Assembly (NCBI RefSeq): GCF_036178845.1
Contig: NZ_CP108070.1
Span: 3,534,001 to 3,598,000, forward strand
Length of the DNA stretch: 64,000 nt
Reading direction: 5' to 3'
Origin: Streptomyces sp. NBC_00271
GTDB taxonomy: Bacteria > Actinomycetota > Actinomycetes > Streptomycetales > Streptomycetaceae
Shown: one piece after another, positions 50,321-58,184 of the stretch
Layout: every line of letters begins with the position of its first letter
Position numbering within the stretch: the first letter of the stretch is position 1
Notes under the pieces: model-generated
The model's input: the letters and a program-made list of their open reading frames with translations, nothing else
Told to the model about the DNA's origin: nothing
Database searches by the model: none
Position numbers and translations under genes: made by a program

Positions 50321-51028
50321 ATGGCACCGATCGCAACTCCCCCGCCCCCTGGCGGACTTCTCGTCATCCAGCCGCTCAAGAAGCGCCGCTGTGTCGAGTG
50401 CCGGAGGGGGCCGTTGGCGCTGCTGGTGCTGGAGGAGGGAGAGTCACGCTGTCTGGACTGCGCGGACCTGGGACACCTGGTGTTCCTGCCGCGGGGCGAC
50501 ACCGCGCTGACGCGCCGGTCGCGGGAGGGCAGCGCGCTGTCGGCGGTGGTGGTGCGCTTCAACCGGCGGCGGAGCCGGTACGAGCGGCAGGGCGTCCTCG
50601 TCGAGGAGGCGGCGCTCGCCCGGGCCGAGGAGCGGTGCCTGGCGGACGCGGAGGCGCGACGGCGGCGCCGGGCACGGGACGCGCGGCGGCGGGAGGCGGA
50701 GGATCTGCGGTTCACGGAGGCGTTCGCGCGGGAGATACGCGGGCTGTTTCCCGGCTGTCCCGCCGACCGGGCGCATGCGATCGCCGCGCACGCCTCGGTG
50801 CGCGGGAGCGGGCGGGTGGGGCGCAGTGCCGCGGGCCGTGCGCTGTCCGAGGCCGCCGTGACGGCTGCGGTCCGTGCCGCCGTACGGCACACGGACACTC
50901 CGTACGACCAGTTGCTGATGAGTGGCGTGCCACGGCACGAGGCGCGTCGGCGGATCGCGGCCACGGTGGAGGCGCGGCTTGAGGAGTGGCTGGAGGGGTG
51001 GCAGGACGAGCTCGTGTCACGCGCGTGA
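50321..51028 (+). CDS. DUF2293 protein with N-terminal zinc ribbon
   Basis: A 235-residue protein. Residues 25-60 contain CVECRRG...CLDCADLGHLVFLP, two CxxC pairs that make a probable zinc ribbon. Residues 90-150 are a very Arg/Ala/Glu-rich, probably helical or coiled-coil stretch. The C-terminal 90 residues (IRGLFPGCPADRAHAIAAHA ... VRAAVRHTDTPYDQLLMSG ... ARRRIAATVEARLEEW) fit DUF2293. Function unknown; nucleic-acid binding is plausible from charge and the zinc ribbon. ATG at 50321 with GGGGAA 11 bases upstream. Confidence 0.78.
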   Translation: MAPIATPPPPGGLLVIQPLKKRRCVECRRGPLALLVLEEGESRCLDCADLGHLVFLPRGDTALTRRSREGSALSAVVVRFNRRRSRYERQGVLVEEAALARAEERCLADAEARRRRRARDARRREAEDLRFTEAFAREIRGLFPGCPADRAHAIAAHASVRGSGRVGRSAAGRALSEAAVTAAVRAAVRHTDTPYDQLLMSGVPRHEARRRIAATVEARLEEWLEGWQDELVSRA

Positions 51029-51093
51029 CGGCGTGCACCCGGCGACGGCGCGCCACCCGCGAAGGCGCGCCACCCGGCGAAGACGTGCGACCC
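51025..51093. repeat. Degenerate 16-18-bp tandem repeats after the DUF2293 gene
   Basis: Four head-to-tail units related to GGCGAAGGCGCGCCACCC (starting near 51025, 51041, 51059 and 51076) directly over and after the stop codon. Confidence 0.6.
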
Positions 51094-51262
51094 GGTTCTG
51101 GACGCTCGCGCATGCCTCCGCGCCCCTCGGCCATGGTCACCGTGACAGTAAGGGATTTCACTTGTGGTGACGGTGGGTGCCGTGCAGGATCTCAGAATCT
51201 CAGGATCTTGAACTTCGGCTTCGGCTGCGGCTTCGGCCTCGGGGAGCTACGCGGGGGTTGTC

Positions 51263-51742
51263 ATGATCGATGGACCGTATTTCGTGCTGACCGTGCTGGG
51301 GGTGCTCGGCTGCGGGCTGGTGGCCGGGGTGTTCTGCGGGTTCTCCACGTTCGTGATGCGGGGGCTCGCCGAGCTGCCGCCCGCGCAGGGCGTGGCGGCG
51401 ATGAACGCGATCAACGTGGCGGCGGTGCGCCCGGCGTTCATGCTCGTGTTCATCGGGTCGGCGGGGCTGTGTGCCGTGCTCGCCGTGGTCACCTTCGTGC
51501 TGCTGCCCGACGAGGGGACGGTGGAGCTGTTGCTGGGCAGTGCGCTGTATCTGTTCGGGACGTTCGGGGTGACGGTCGTCGCGAACGTCCCGCGCAACGA
51601 CGCGCTGCTGAAGCTGGCCCCGGGTACGCCGGAGGCCGCCGTCTACTGGCGTTCGTATGTGCGCGAGTGGACGATGTGGAACCACGTTCGCGCGGTCGCG
51701 TCGGCCGCCGCGGCGGTCTCGTACACGCTGGCCCTCACCTGA
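51263..51742 (+). CDS. DUF1772 (anthrone-oxygenase-like) membrane protein
   Basis: A 159-residue protein with four helices (about residues 7-30, 54-80, 88-110 and 138-156). The pattern GVFCGFSTFVMRGLAELPPAQGVAAMNAINVAAVRPAF and the late WTMWNHVRAVASAAA segment are typical of the DUF1772/anthrone oxygenase family. In this setting it is probably a general membrane protein; no polyketide genes are nearby. ATG at 51263. Confidence 0.85.
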   Translation: MIDGPYFVLTVLGVLGCGLVAGVFCGFSTFVMRGLAELPPAQGVAAMNAINVAAVRPAFMLVFIGSAGLCAVLAVVTFVLLPDEGTVELLLGSALYLFGTFGVTVVANVPRNDALLKLAPGTPEAAVYWRSYVREWTMWNHVRAVASAAAAVSYTLALT

Positions 51743-51899
51743 GGCCGGCGCCGCCCGCGACGGGGGCCCGCAGCTGAGCGGCAGGGCACTCGGAGGGGAC
51801 GTATCGTGGCGGGAAAGGAGTGCCGCCCAGGGCCGTGGGCCGAAGGCGTTCGATGGCCGCGCGGCCCCGTACCGGTACGCGTACGTGAGGGAGACGGCC

Positions 51900-53387
51900 A
51901 TGGCCGATCCCAAGGGATTCATGACCACTCCGCGCGAGGAGTATCCCCGTCGGCCCGTCGAGGAACGGGTGCGGGACTGGAACGAGGTGTACGTCCCCGG
52001 TGCGCTGCTGCCGATCATCAGCAGGCAGGCCGACCGCTGTATGGACTGCGGCATCCCGTTCTGCCACGACGCCTGCCCGCTGGGCAATCTGATTCCCGAG
52101 TGGAACGACCTCGTCTCGCGCGAGGACTGGCGGGCGGCGAGCGACCGGTTGCACGCGACGAACAACTTTCCCGAGTTCACCGGCCGACTGTGCCCCGCGC
52201 CCTGCGAGGCGGGCTGTGTTCTCGCGATCAACCAGCCCGCGGTGACCATCAAGAACGTCGAGGTCGCCATCGCCGACCGCGCCTGGGCGGACGGTTTCAC
52301 GCAACCGCGTCCACCGGACCGGCTCTCGGGCCGTACGGTCGCGGTGATCGGGTCGGGGCCCGCCGGGCTCGCCGCGGCGCAGCAGCTGACCCGGGCCGGG
52401 CACACCGTCGCCGTGTACGAGCGGGCCGACCGGATCGGTGGGCTGCTGCGGTACGGGATCCCCGCGTTCAAGATGGAGAAGCGGCATCTGGACCGGCGGC
52501 TGGAGCAGATGCGGGCGGAGGGCACGAAGTTCCGGACGTCCACGGCGATCGGCCGGGACCTCGGGGCGGCCGAGCTGCGGGCGCGCTACGACGCCGTCGT
52601 GCTCGCGGTGGGCGCCACGGCCTGGCGCGAACTGGATGTTCCTGGGCGGGAGTTGGCCGGCATCCATCAGGCGATGGAGTATCTGCCGTTGGCCGACCGG
52701 GTGTGCGAGGGGGATCTGGAGGTCTCGCCCTTGTCCGCGGCCGGGAAGCACGTCGTCATCGTCGGTGGCGGTGACACGGGCGCCGACTGTCTGGGGACCG
52801 CCGTGCGGGAGGGCGCCGCGTCCGTGACCCAGCTCGACATCTATCCGCAGCCGGAGGCCGAGCGCGACGAGGACGTCGAGCCGTGGCCTACATACCCGAA
52901 GATCTACCGGCTCTCGGCCGCGCACGAGGAGGCCCGCGACCTGGAGACGGCGCCCGCCGCGGACGCGGACGCGCGCCTCTTCGCGGCGTCCACGCTCCAC
53001 TTCACCGGGGACGCGGACGGGCATGTGCGCTCCCTGCACCTGGTCGAGGTCGACGAGCGGCGCCGCCCGGTCCCGGGCTCCGGGCGGACCCTCCCAGCCG
53101 ACCTCGTGCTGCTCGCTCTCGGCTTCTCGGGGCCCGACCGGCACGACGGGCTGATCGACCAGCTCGGCCTGGCCCTCGACCCGCGCGGCACGATCACCCG
53201 CGACACCGACTTCGCGACCAACGTCCCCAAGGTGTACGTCGCCGGGGACGCGGCCCGCGGGCAGTCGCTCATCGTGTGGGCCATCGCCGAGGGGCGGTCG
53301 GTGGCGGCCGCCGTGGACCGCGCGCTGGCCGGGACCTCGCAGCTGCCGGCGCCGATCGGACCGTACGACCGCCCCATGACCGCGTAG
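51900..53387 (+). CDS. gltD: Glutamate synthase small subunit (GltD-like)
   Basis: A 495-residue NADPH-dependent flavoprotein. N-terminal Fe-S cysteines CMDCGIPFCHDACPLGN and CPAPCEAGC, FAD-binding GSGPAGLAAAQQL, NADPH-binding VIVGGGDTGADCLGTAVREGA and the C-terminal FAD motif KVYVAGDAARGQSLIVWAIAEGR. In glutamate synthase it passes electrons to the large subunit GltB. No gltB lies beside it, so it is either a lone GltD that pairs with a distant GltB or a related oxidoreductase subunit. ATG at 51900 after GAGGGAGA. Confidence 0.92.
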   Translation: MADPKGFMTTPREEYPRRPVEERVRDWNEVYVPGALLPIISRQADRCMDCGIPFCHDACPLGNLIPEWNDLVSREDWRAASDRLHATNNFPEFTGRLCPAPCEAGCVLAINQPAVTIKNVEVAIADRAWADGFTQPRPPDRLSGRTVAVIGSGPAGLAAAQQLTRAGHTVAVYERADRIGGLLRYGIPAFKMEKRHLDRRLEQMRAEGTKFRTSTAIGRDLGAAELRARYDAVVLAVGATAWRELDVPGRELAGIHQAMEYLPLADRVCEGDLEVSPLSAAGKHVVIVGGGDTGADCLGTAVREGAASVTQLDIYPQPEAERDEDVEPWPTYPKIYRLSAAHEEARDLETAPAADADARLFAASTLHFTGDADGHVRSLHLVEVDERRRPVPGSGRTLPADLVLLALGFSGPDRHDGLIDQLGLALDPRGTITRDTDFATNVPKVYVAGDAARGQSLIVWAIAEGRSVAAAVDRALAGTSQLPAPIGPYDRPMTA

Positions 53388-53436
53388 GGTTCCGCCGGTC
53401 GGTGCGGGAGACCCCGGGCTCGCGGTGGCGTGCGGG

Positions 53437-53919
53437 TCAGCGGCGTTCGTCCGTGCCCGCCACCTTCGCCGTGGCCAGCGCGACCCGGTTCCAGGTGTTG
53501 ATCGTGAGGATGAGGGCCAGGACGTGGGCCAGTTCCTGGTCGTCGAAGTGGGCGGCTGCCTCCGCGTAGACGTCGTCGGGCACGCCCGCGTCGGCGACGC
53601 GTGTGACCGCCTCCGTGAGGGCGAGGGCCGCGCGCTCCTTCTCGGTGAAGAAGTGCCGGGCCTCGCGCCACACCGGGACCATGTGCAGACGGTCCTCGCT
53701 CTCGCCGGCCTTGCGGGCGTCGTTGGTGTGCATGTGGAGGCAGTACGCGCAGTGGTTGAGGTGGGAGGCGCGGATCTGGATCAGTTCGACGAGGGCCGGG
53801 TCGAGCCCGTCGCGGGCCGCCGCGTCGAAACCGACGAGGGAGCGGAAGACCTTCGGGGCGGACTTCGCGAAGTCGAGGCGAGCGGAAACGGTGTTCGTCG
53901 TGTGCGTGTTCGTCGTCAT
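53437..53919 (-). CDS. AhpD-like carboxymuconolactone decarboxylase-family protein
   Basis: A 160-residue peroxidase-like protein. The CxxC redox site with its helper histidine is seen in SHLNHCAYCLHMHTNDARKAG; the preceding glutamate (ALVELIQIRAS) completes the AhpD proton relay. Such proteins reduce alkyl hydroperoxides or act as antioxidant enzymes. Start at 53919 or two codons earlier (53925); neither has a good ribosome-binding site. Divergent from a MocR regulator with only 47 bp between them, so it is the likely target of that regulator. Confidence 0.9.
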   Translation of the reverse strand: MTTNTHTTNTVSARLDFAKSAPKVFRSLVGFDAAARDGLDPALVELIQIRASHLNHCAYCLHMHTNDARKAGESEDRLHMVPVWREARHFFTEKERAALALTEAVTRVADAGVPDDVYAEAAAHFDDQELAHVLALILTINTWNRVALATAKVAGTDERR

Positions 53920-53966
53920 GACCATGAATCTACGGACTGGAAAGACCGGCTGTAGGGTGCATTTCC

Positions 53967-55379
53967 ATGGCGGAATCATGGGTCAATTCTGCGGAGCGGA
54001 TCGGCGCCGACCTGCATCTGGAGCTGTCCGGGCCGGGCGGACGGCGGGCCGCGCTGATCCGGGCGCTGCGCGAGGCCGTACGCGAGGGCAGGCTCGCCCC
54101 GGGCACCCGGCTGCCGCCGTACCGCTCGCTCGCCGCCGACCTGGGCGTGGCCCGCAACACGGTCGCCGACGCGTACGCCGAACTCGTCGCCGAGGGCTGG
54201 CTGACCGCCCGGCAGGGGTCGGGCACCCGCGTCGCCGAGCGCGCCGAACAGCTGGGGGCTCCGGAGCGGGTACCGAAAAAGGCACCACCACGCGCGCGTG
54301 GACCCCGACACGATCTGCGGCAGGGGACGCCTGACGCCTCGTCGTTCCCGCGTGCCGCCTGGCTCGCCTCGTACCGGCGGGCGCTCCAGCAGGCGCCCAA
54401 CGCGGCCTTCGGGCCCGGCGATCCCGAGGGCCGCGTGGAACTGCGCGAGGCCCTCGCCGAGTACCTGGCACGCGCGCGTGGCGTGCGCACCGAGCCGGGG
54501 CGGATCGTGATCTGCTCGGGCTTCGCGCACGCCCTGCGGCTGCTCTTCCCGGGCGTGTTGCGCGGGCCGCTGGCGGTCGAGTCGTACGGACTCGGCTTCC
54601 ACCGCGAGCTGCTGGCCGCCGCGTCGGTTCGGACCGTGCCACTGCCGCTGGACGAGGACGGCGCCCAGGTGGGCGAGTTGAGCCGGGAGCGGGCGGTCCT
54701 GCTCACGCCCGCGCACCAGTTCCCGACCGGTGGCCCGCTGCACCCGGAGCGGCGGGCCGCCGTCGTCGACTGGGCACGCGCGCGTGGCGGCGTGATTCTG
54801 GAGGACGACTACGACGGCGAGTTCCGCTACGACCGCAAGCCGGTCGGCGCCGTGCAGGGACTGGACCCCGAACGGGTCGTCCACATCGGCTCGGTGAGCA
54901 AGAGTCTGTCGCCCGCGCTGCGGCTCGGCTGGATGGTCCTTCCGCGCCGGTACGTCGACGCCGTGCTCGCCGTCAAGGGCGAACGGGAGGCGTGGGCGAG
55001 CGTCCTGGAGCAGCTGACGCTCGCGGACTTCCTCGCCTCCGGGTCGTACGACCGTCATGTCCGCCGGATGCGGCAGCGGTACCGCGGTCGGCGTGACCGG
55101 CTCGTCGCGGCCCTCGCGGAGCGGGCGCCGCACATCGAGGTGACGGGGATCGCGGCCGGGCTGCACGCGGTGCTGCGGCTGCCGCCCGGGACCGAGCCGT
55201 CGGCCGTCAAGGCCGCGACCTGGCAGGGTGTCGCGCTCGACGGGCTCGCCGGGTTCCGGCATCCGGAGGCGACGATGTCCGCGCCGGACGGGCTGGTGGT
55301 GGGTTACGCGACGCCCTCGGAACACGCGTACGGGGCGGCGTTGGAGGCGTTGTGCGGGGCGCTGCCGCCGGGTCCTTGA
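53967..55379 (+). CDS. MocR/PdxR-family regulator (GntR + aminotransferase domain)
   Basis: A 470-residue chimera: N-terminal GntR winged helix (about 25-92; LPPYRSLAADLGVARNTVADAYAELVAEGWL), a Pro/Arg linker, and an aminotransferase-fold domain binding PLP, with the Schiff-base lysine K312 in GSVSKSLSPALRLGW and the aspartate/tyrosine segment EDDYDGEFRYDRKP. MocR proteins sense PLP or amino compounds and often regulate the divergent gene, here an AhpD-like protein. Three exact copies of the palindrome CACGCGCGCGTG lie inside the gene. ATG at 53967. Confidence 0.92.
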   Translation: MAESWVNSAERIGADLHLELSGPGGRRAALIRALREAVREGRLAPGTRLPPYRSLAADLGVARNTVADAYAELVAEGWLTARQGSGTRVAERAEQLGAPERVPKKAPPRARGPRHDLRQGTPDASSFPRAAWLASYRRALQQAPNAAFGPGDPEGRVELREALAEYLARARGVRTEPGRIVICSGFAHALRLLFPGVLRGPLAVESYGLGFHRELLAAASVRTVPLPLDEDGAQVGELSRERAVLLTPAHQFPTGGPLHPERRAAVVDWARARGGVILEDDYDGEFRYDRKPVGAVQGLDPERVVHIGSVSKSLSPALRLGWMVLPRRYVDAVLAVKGEREAWASVLEQLTLADFLASGSYDRHVRRMRQRYRGRRDRLVAALAERAPHIEVTGIAAGLHAVLRLPPGTEPSAVKAATWQGVALDGLAGFRHPEATMSAPDGLVVGYATPSEHAYGAALEALCGALPPGP

Positions 55380-55457
55380 ACACCTCTTGGCCGACGCCCC
55401 GCCAGGTAATGCGTTTGTTGTCGTGGTCCTACGGTCTTCTACCGCTGCAAGTAATCA

Positions 55458-55487
55458 ATTCAGCACCAATTTATTCAGCACCAATTT
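55458..55487. repeat. Two-copy 15-bp AT-rich direct repeat
   Basis: ATTCAGCACCAATTT occurs twice without a gap (55458-55472, 55473-55487), in an unusually AT-rich 60-bp island 10 bp past the DUF397 stop and between convergent genes. Confidence 0.9.
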
Positions 55488-55496
55488 CAAGAGAGT

Positions 55497-55775
55497 TCAG
55501 GAAAGAAGGAAGTCCGCCACCCCCTCCTTGGCACCTTGGATGAACGCGGTCATCTCGCCGGGTGTGTAGATCAGCGCGGGCCCGTCCGGGTCCGCCGACT
55601 GTCGGACGGCGATACGCCCGTCCGCGAGCTTCATCGCCTCCAGACAGTTGCCGCCGTTGCCGCCGCTCCACGGCTTGTGCCAGCCCTCGCTGCCCAGTTC
55701 ACGGGCGGGCATCCCGTTGTAGATCCGCTCGTTGCAGATCCGCTCATTGCGCATCCGCTGTTTGATGTTGTCCAT
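55497..55775 (-). CDS. DUF397 small protein of a WhiJ-type pair
   Basis: A 92-residue protein. The C-terminal 60 residues have the DUF397 pattern (WHKPWSGGNGGNCLEAMKLADGR..AVRQSADPDGPALIYTPGEMTAFIQGAKEGVADFLL). Before it is a repetitive charged leader (MRNERICNERIYNG). DUF397 proteins partner XRE regulators of the WhiJ type, and are thought to relieve their repression during development. The ATG at 55775 directly abuts the XRE stop (TGAATG), so the two are translationally coupled. Confidence 0.88.
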   Translation of the reverse strand: MDNIKQRMRNERICNERIYNGMPARELGSEGWHKPWSGGNGGNCLEAMKLADGRIAVRQSADPDGPALIYTPGEMTAFIQGAKEGVADFLLS

Positions 55776-56636
55776 TCACCACTCCTTGCGGAAATCCCGG
55801 AGGATCTCCTTCGTGCGATGTGCCGTGGCGGCCTGAGCCGCCATGCGGTCCATGACCTCGAGATGGGTCGCCACCTCGGAACGCTCGTCCAGATAGACGG
55901 CGCCGGTCAGGTACTCGCTGTAGACCATGTCCGGGAGTTCCGGCATGGCAAAGCGAAAGAGCACGAAGGGCCCGTACGTGCCGGGGTGCGGCCCCGTGTC
56001 GAACGGGACGACCTGGAGCGTCACGTTGGGCAGCTTCGTGGCCTCGATCAGCTTGTCGATCTGGGCGCGCATCACCTCGGGACCGCCGACGGGGCGGCGC
56101 AGGGCCGTCTCGTCCATCACGGCCCAGATCCGGGGTGCGCCGTCACGAGTGAGCAGATTCTGGCGTTGCATGCGCAGCGCCACATGGCGCTCGATGTCCT
56201 CGGGTCTGGTCTGGCCGATGGCGCCCGACTTCATGACCCCTCGGGCGTACTCCTCGGTCTGCAGGATTCCGGGCACGAAGTGGGGTTCGTACGAACGGAT
56301 GAGGGTGGCCGCACCCTCCAGGCTGACGTACATCGAGAACCAGCCCGGCAGGATGTCGTGGAAGCGCTGCCACCAGCCGGGCCGGTTGGCCTCCTCGGCC
56401 AGTTGGACGAAGGCCTCGGCCTCCTCGTCCGACACCCCGTACGACTTCAGCAGGAGCTGGAGGTACGGGATTTTGAGGGCGACTTCGGCCATCTCCATCC
56501 GGCGGACCGTGGCGGGCGCGACCCGCAGGATGCGCGCCGCCTCCTCACGCTTGAGGCCCGCGCGTTCTCGCAGGTCCAGCAGGCGCCGGCCGAGGACGAC
56601 CTGGCCGACCGTCGGCGCGGACCGCGGTTCACTCAC
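55776..56636 (-). CDS. XRE-family regulator of the WhiJ type (HTH + DUF5753)
   Basis: A 286-residue DNA-binding protein. Residues 12-70 form the HTH (LGRRLLDLRERAGLKREEAARILRVAPATVRRMEMAEVAL), and residues 95-280 the DUF5753 sensor-like domain (YEPHFVPGILQTEEYARGVM ... VTLQVVPFDTGPHPGTYGPFVLFRF). This plan is typical of the many WhiJ/BldB-linked regulators of Streptomyces. GTG start at 56636 with GGAGG six bases upstream. Divergent from an ATPase gene, sharing a 280-bp promoter region with several palindromes. Confidence 0.9.
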   Translation of the reverse strand: MSEPRSAPTVGQVVLGRRLLDLRERAGLKREEAARILRVAPATVRRMEMAEVALKIPYLQLLLKSYGVSDEEAEAFVQLAEEANRPGWWQRFHDILPGWFSMYVSLEGAATLIRSYEPHFVPGILQTEEYARGVMKSGAIGQTRPEDIERHVALRMQRQNLLTRDGAPRIWAVMDETALRRPVGGPEVMRAQIDKLIEATKLPNVTLQVVPFDTGPHPGTYGPFVLFRFAMPELPDMVYSEYLTGAVYLDERSEVATHLEVMDRMAAQAATAHRTKEILRDFRKEW

Positions 56637-56851
56637 GTCCCACCTCCACTGAGTCCCGAACAGACGCCGTTCCGACGGTCGGATGCCGTGGTGAACGGTC
56701 GGGCGCCGCTCTGAACGCTGCTGAACAGGTACTGCGTCCTGACAGACCGGACGGCGCCGTTCGGGGTCCGCTTCGTCTTCTTCGACTTCTTCGACGATCC
56801 CAACTGGCGCCGCTCGGCGTGCTGTTGCCAGCAGTGTGCCACGGCCCTTCT

Positions 56852-56900
56852 CAGAGTCACACGGCACTCTGCAATTTTCAGAGTGACACTTGCCAAGTGT
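56852..56900. promoter_or_regulatory. Candidate operator cluster in the divergent WhiJ-type promoter
   Basis: CAGAGT (56852-56857), its inverse ACTCTG (56866-56871) and CAGAGT again (56879-56884) alternate, followed by the perfect palindrome ACACTTGCCAAGTGT (56886-56900, 7-bp arms). The last lies 17 bp before the ATPase start codon. Likely binding sites of the XRE protein. Confidence 0.5.
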
Positions 56901-56916
56901 TCACGGCGGGGAGATA

Positions 56917-57615
56917 GTGGCAAGCGTGATTCCGTCCGCGCCCTTAGGAACAGACGCCGCCGAGGACCGCTCCGGTCTGCGTGCCACCGCAGGGGTGCGC
57001 CCCGACGCCGCCGCCGCGCGCCGGTTCCGCTTCGAGCTGGCCGCACACCCGGGTTCCGTGGCTCACGCCCGGCACCTGACGCGCGCCCGGCTCTCCGGCT
57101 GGGCCGTGTCCGACGACACCTGTGACACGGCGGTCCTGGTCGTCTCCGAGCTGGTCACCAACGCCATCGTGCACAGCGCGAGCGCGCGGGTGGTGTGCGA
57201 ACTGCACGACAGGGACGACCTGGTGCGGATAGCCGTACGTGACGAGGGATGCGCTCCTGACGAGCCGCACCCCTCGCCGCAGCGTCCCGAGGAGGAACAC
57301 GGCAGGGGGCTGCTGCTCGTCGCGGCCGTGTGCCGGTCCTGGGGCGCCCAGGACACCGCGCCGGGGCTGCTGGTCTGGGCGGATCTCCCGCGTTCCCCGG
57401 CGGCCGACGCCACGGGTGCCGGGGCGGCCCGCTCCGACCTCGGATGGGGCGCGAGGAAGCCACCGGCCGACGGCCGGGGCACCGGGACGGAAGGGTCCTG
57501 GGGAACGGAAGCCTCCTGGCGGTCCGAGGCGTCCTGGCGGAGGGAATCCTCCTGGGGCAAGCGGACCATGGGGATCCCCCCGATCGAGCGAAGCCGGGAT
57601 CGGGGCAGGCTGTGA
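56917..57615 (+). CDS. HATPase_c (anti-sigma-factor-like) protein
   Basis: A 232-residue protein with a GHKL ATP-binding domain of the RsbW/SpoIIAB kind: RFRFELAAHPGSVAHARHLTRARL, N-box VLVVSELVTNAIVHSAS, G1 RIAVRDEGC and G2 EEHGRGLLLVAAV. These either phosphorylate anti-anti-sigma factors or bind sigma factors. After residue 155 there is a tail with four (T/S)E(G/A)SW-type repeats. GTG at 56917 after GGGGAG. Members of this family accompany WhiJ-type XRE/DUF397 pairs; its stop overlaps the next gene (GTGA). Confidence 0.88.
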   Translation: MASVIPSAPLGTDAAEDRSGLRATAGVRPDAAAARRFRFELAAHPGSVAHARHLTRARLSGWAVSDDTCDTAVLVVSELVTNAIVHSASARVVCELHDRDDLVRIAVRDEGCAPDEPHPSPQRPEEEHGRGLLLVAAVCRSWGAQDTAPGLLVWADLPRSPAADATGAGAARSDLGWGARKPPADGRGTGTEGSWGTEASWRSEASWRRESSWGKRTMGIPPIERSRDRGRL

Positions 57616-58058
57616 CGAGTACGTCGGCGACAGGACCCGGTGCTCAGGTCCTGAGCCTGGACACGCTGGTCCGCCTGAAGCGCGAGCAGACGGTGTCCAG
57701 GACGCTGCGACGTCTCCCCGTGCCCGAGGGCATGACGGTACCGCTGGGCTGCGACGCGGTCGCGGTGCCCGCCCGGTTCGGGCCCCTGCTGATGACCCGG
57801 CTGCCCCGGGTGGGCTGTGTGTACGCCGACGGGGCGCACTGGTGGTGGCTCGTGCCCTCCGAGTCCGATGTGGCCCTGGACTGGCCCGCGCCCGCCCACT
57901 ACGCCGCCGGGGCGGTCGTACCGGACACCCCGCACGCCCCCGGCCTCATCCACAAGCCGGCCGGCACCCTTCCGTACACCCCGCCGATCCCCCTCTATCT
58001 GGCCCTGTGCCGCGTCACCGGTACGACACCCGTCTGGTCGCGTCCGATCAGCGCGTGA
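57612..58058 (+). CDS. Hypothetical protein coupled to the HATPase gene
   Basis: A 148-residue protein of unknown function. The N-terminus VLSLDTLVRLKREQTVSRTL is helical; the rest is Pro-rich with DGAHWWWLVPSESDVALDWP and a C-terminal PPIPLYLALCRVTGTTPVW. No known domain recognised. GTG at 57612 overlaps the HATPase stop, arguing for joint expression. It may be the third component of the WhiJ-type cluster, as such proteins are common after the ATPase. Confidence 0.72.
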   Translation: MTSTSATGPGAQVLSLDTLVRLKREQTVSRTLRRLPVPEGMTVPLGCDAVAVPARFGPLLMTRLPRVGCVYADGAHWWWLVPSESDVALDWPAPAHYAAGAVVPDTPHAPGLIHKPAGTLPYTPPIPLYLALCRVTGTTPVWSRPISA

Positions 58059-58184
58059 TCCTCCCGTAAGGGGGCTGGCGGGTGTGTCCGAAGTGCGCCG
58101 GTCGCCACCCGTACTCCGCCATCACCACGAGTGGAGTGCCTTGTTCCTGGGGAGGGCACCGTTCATCCGTTCCCGGGGAGGCCG

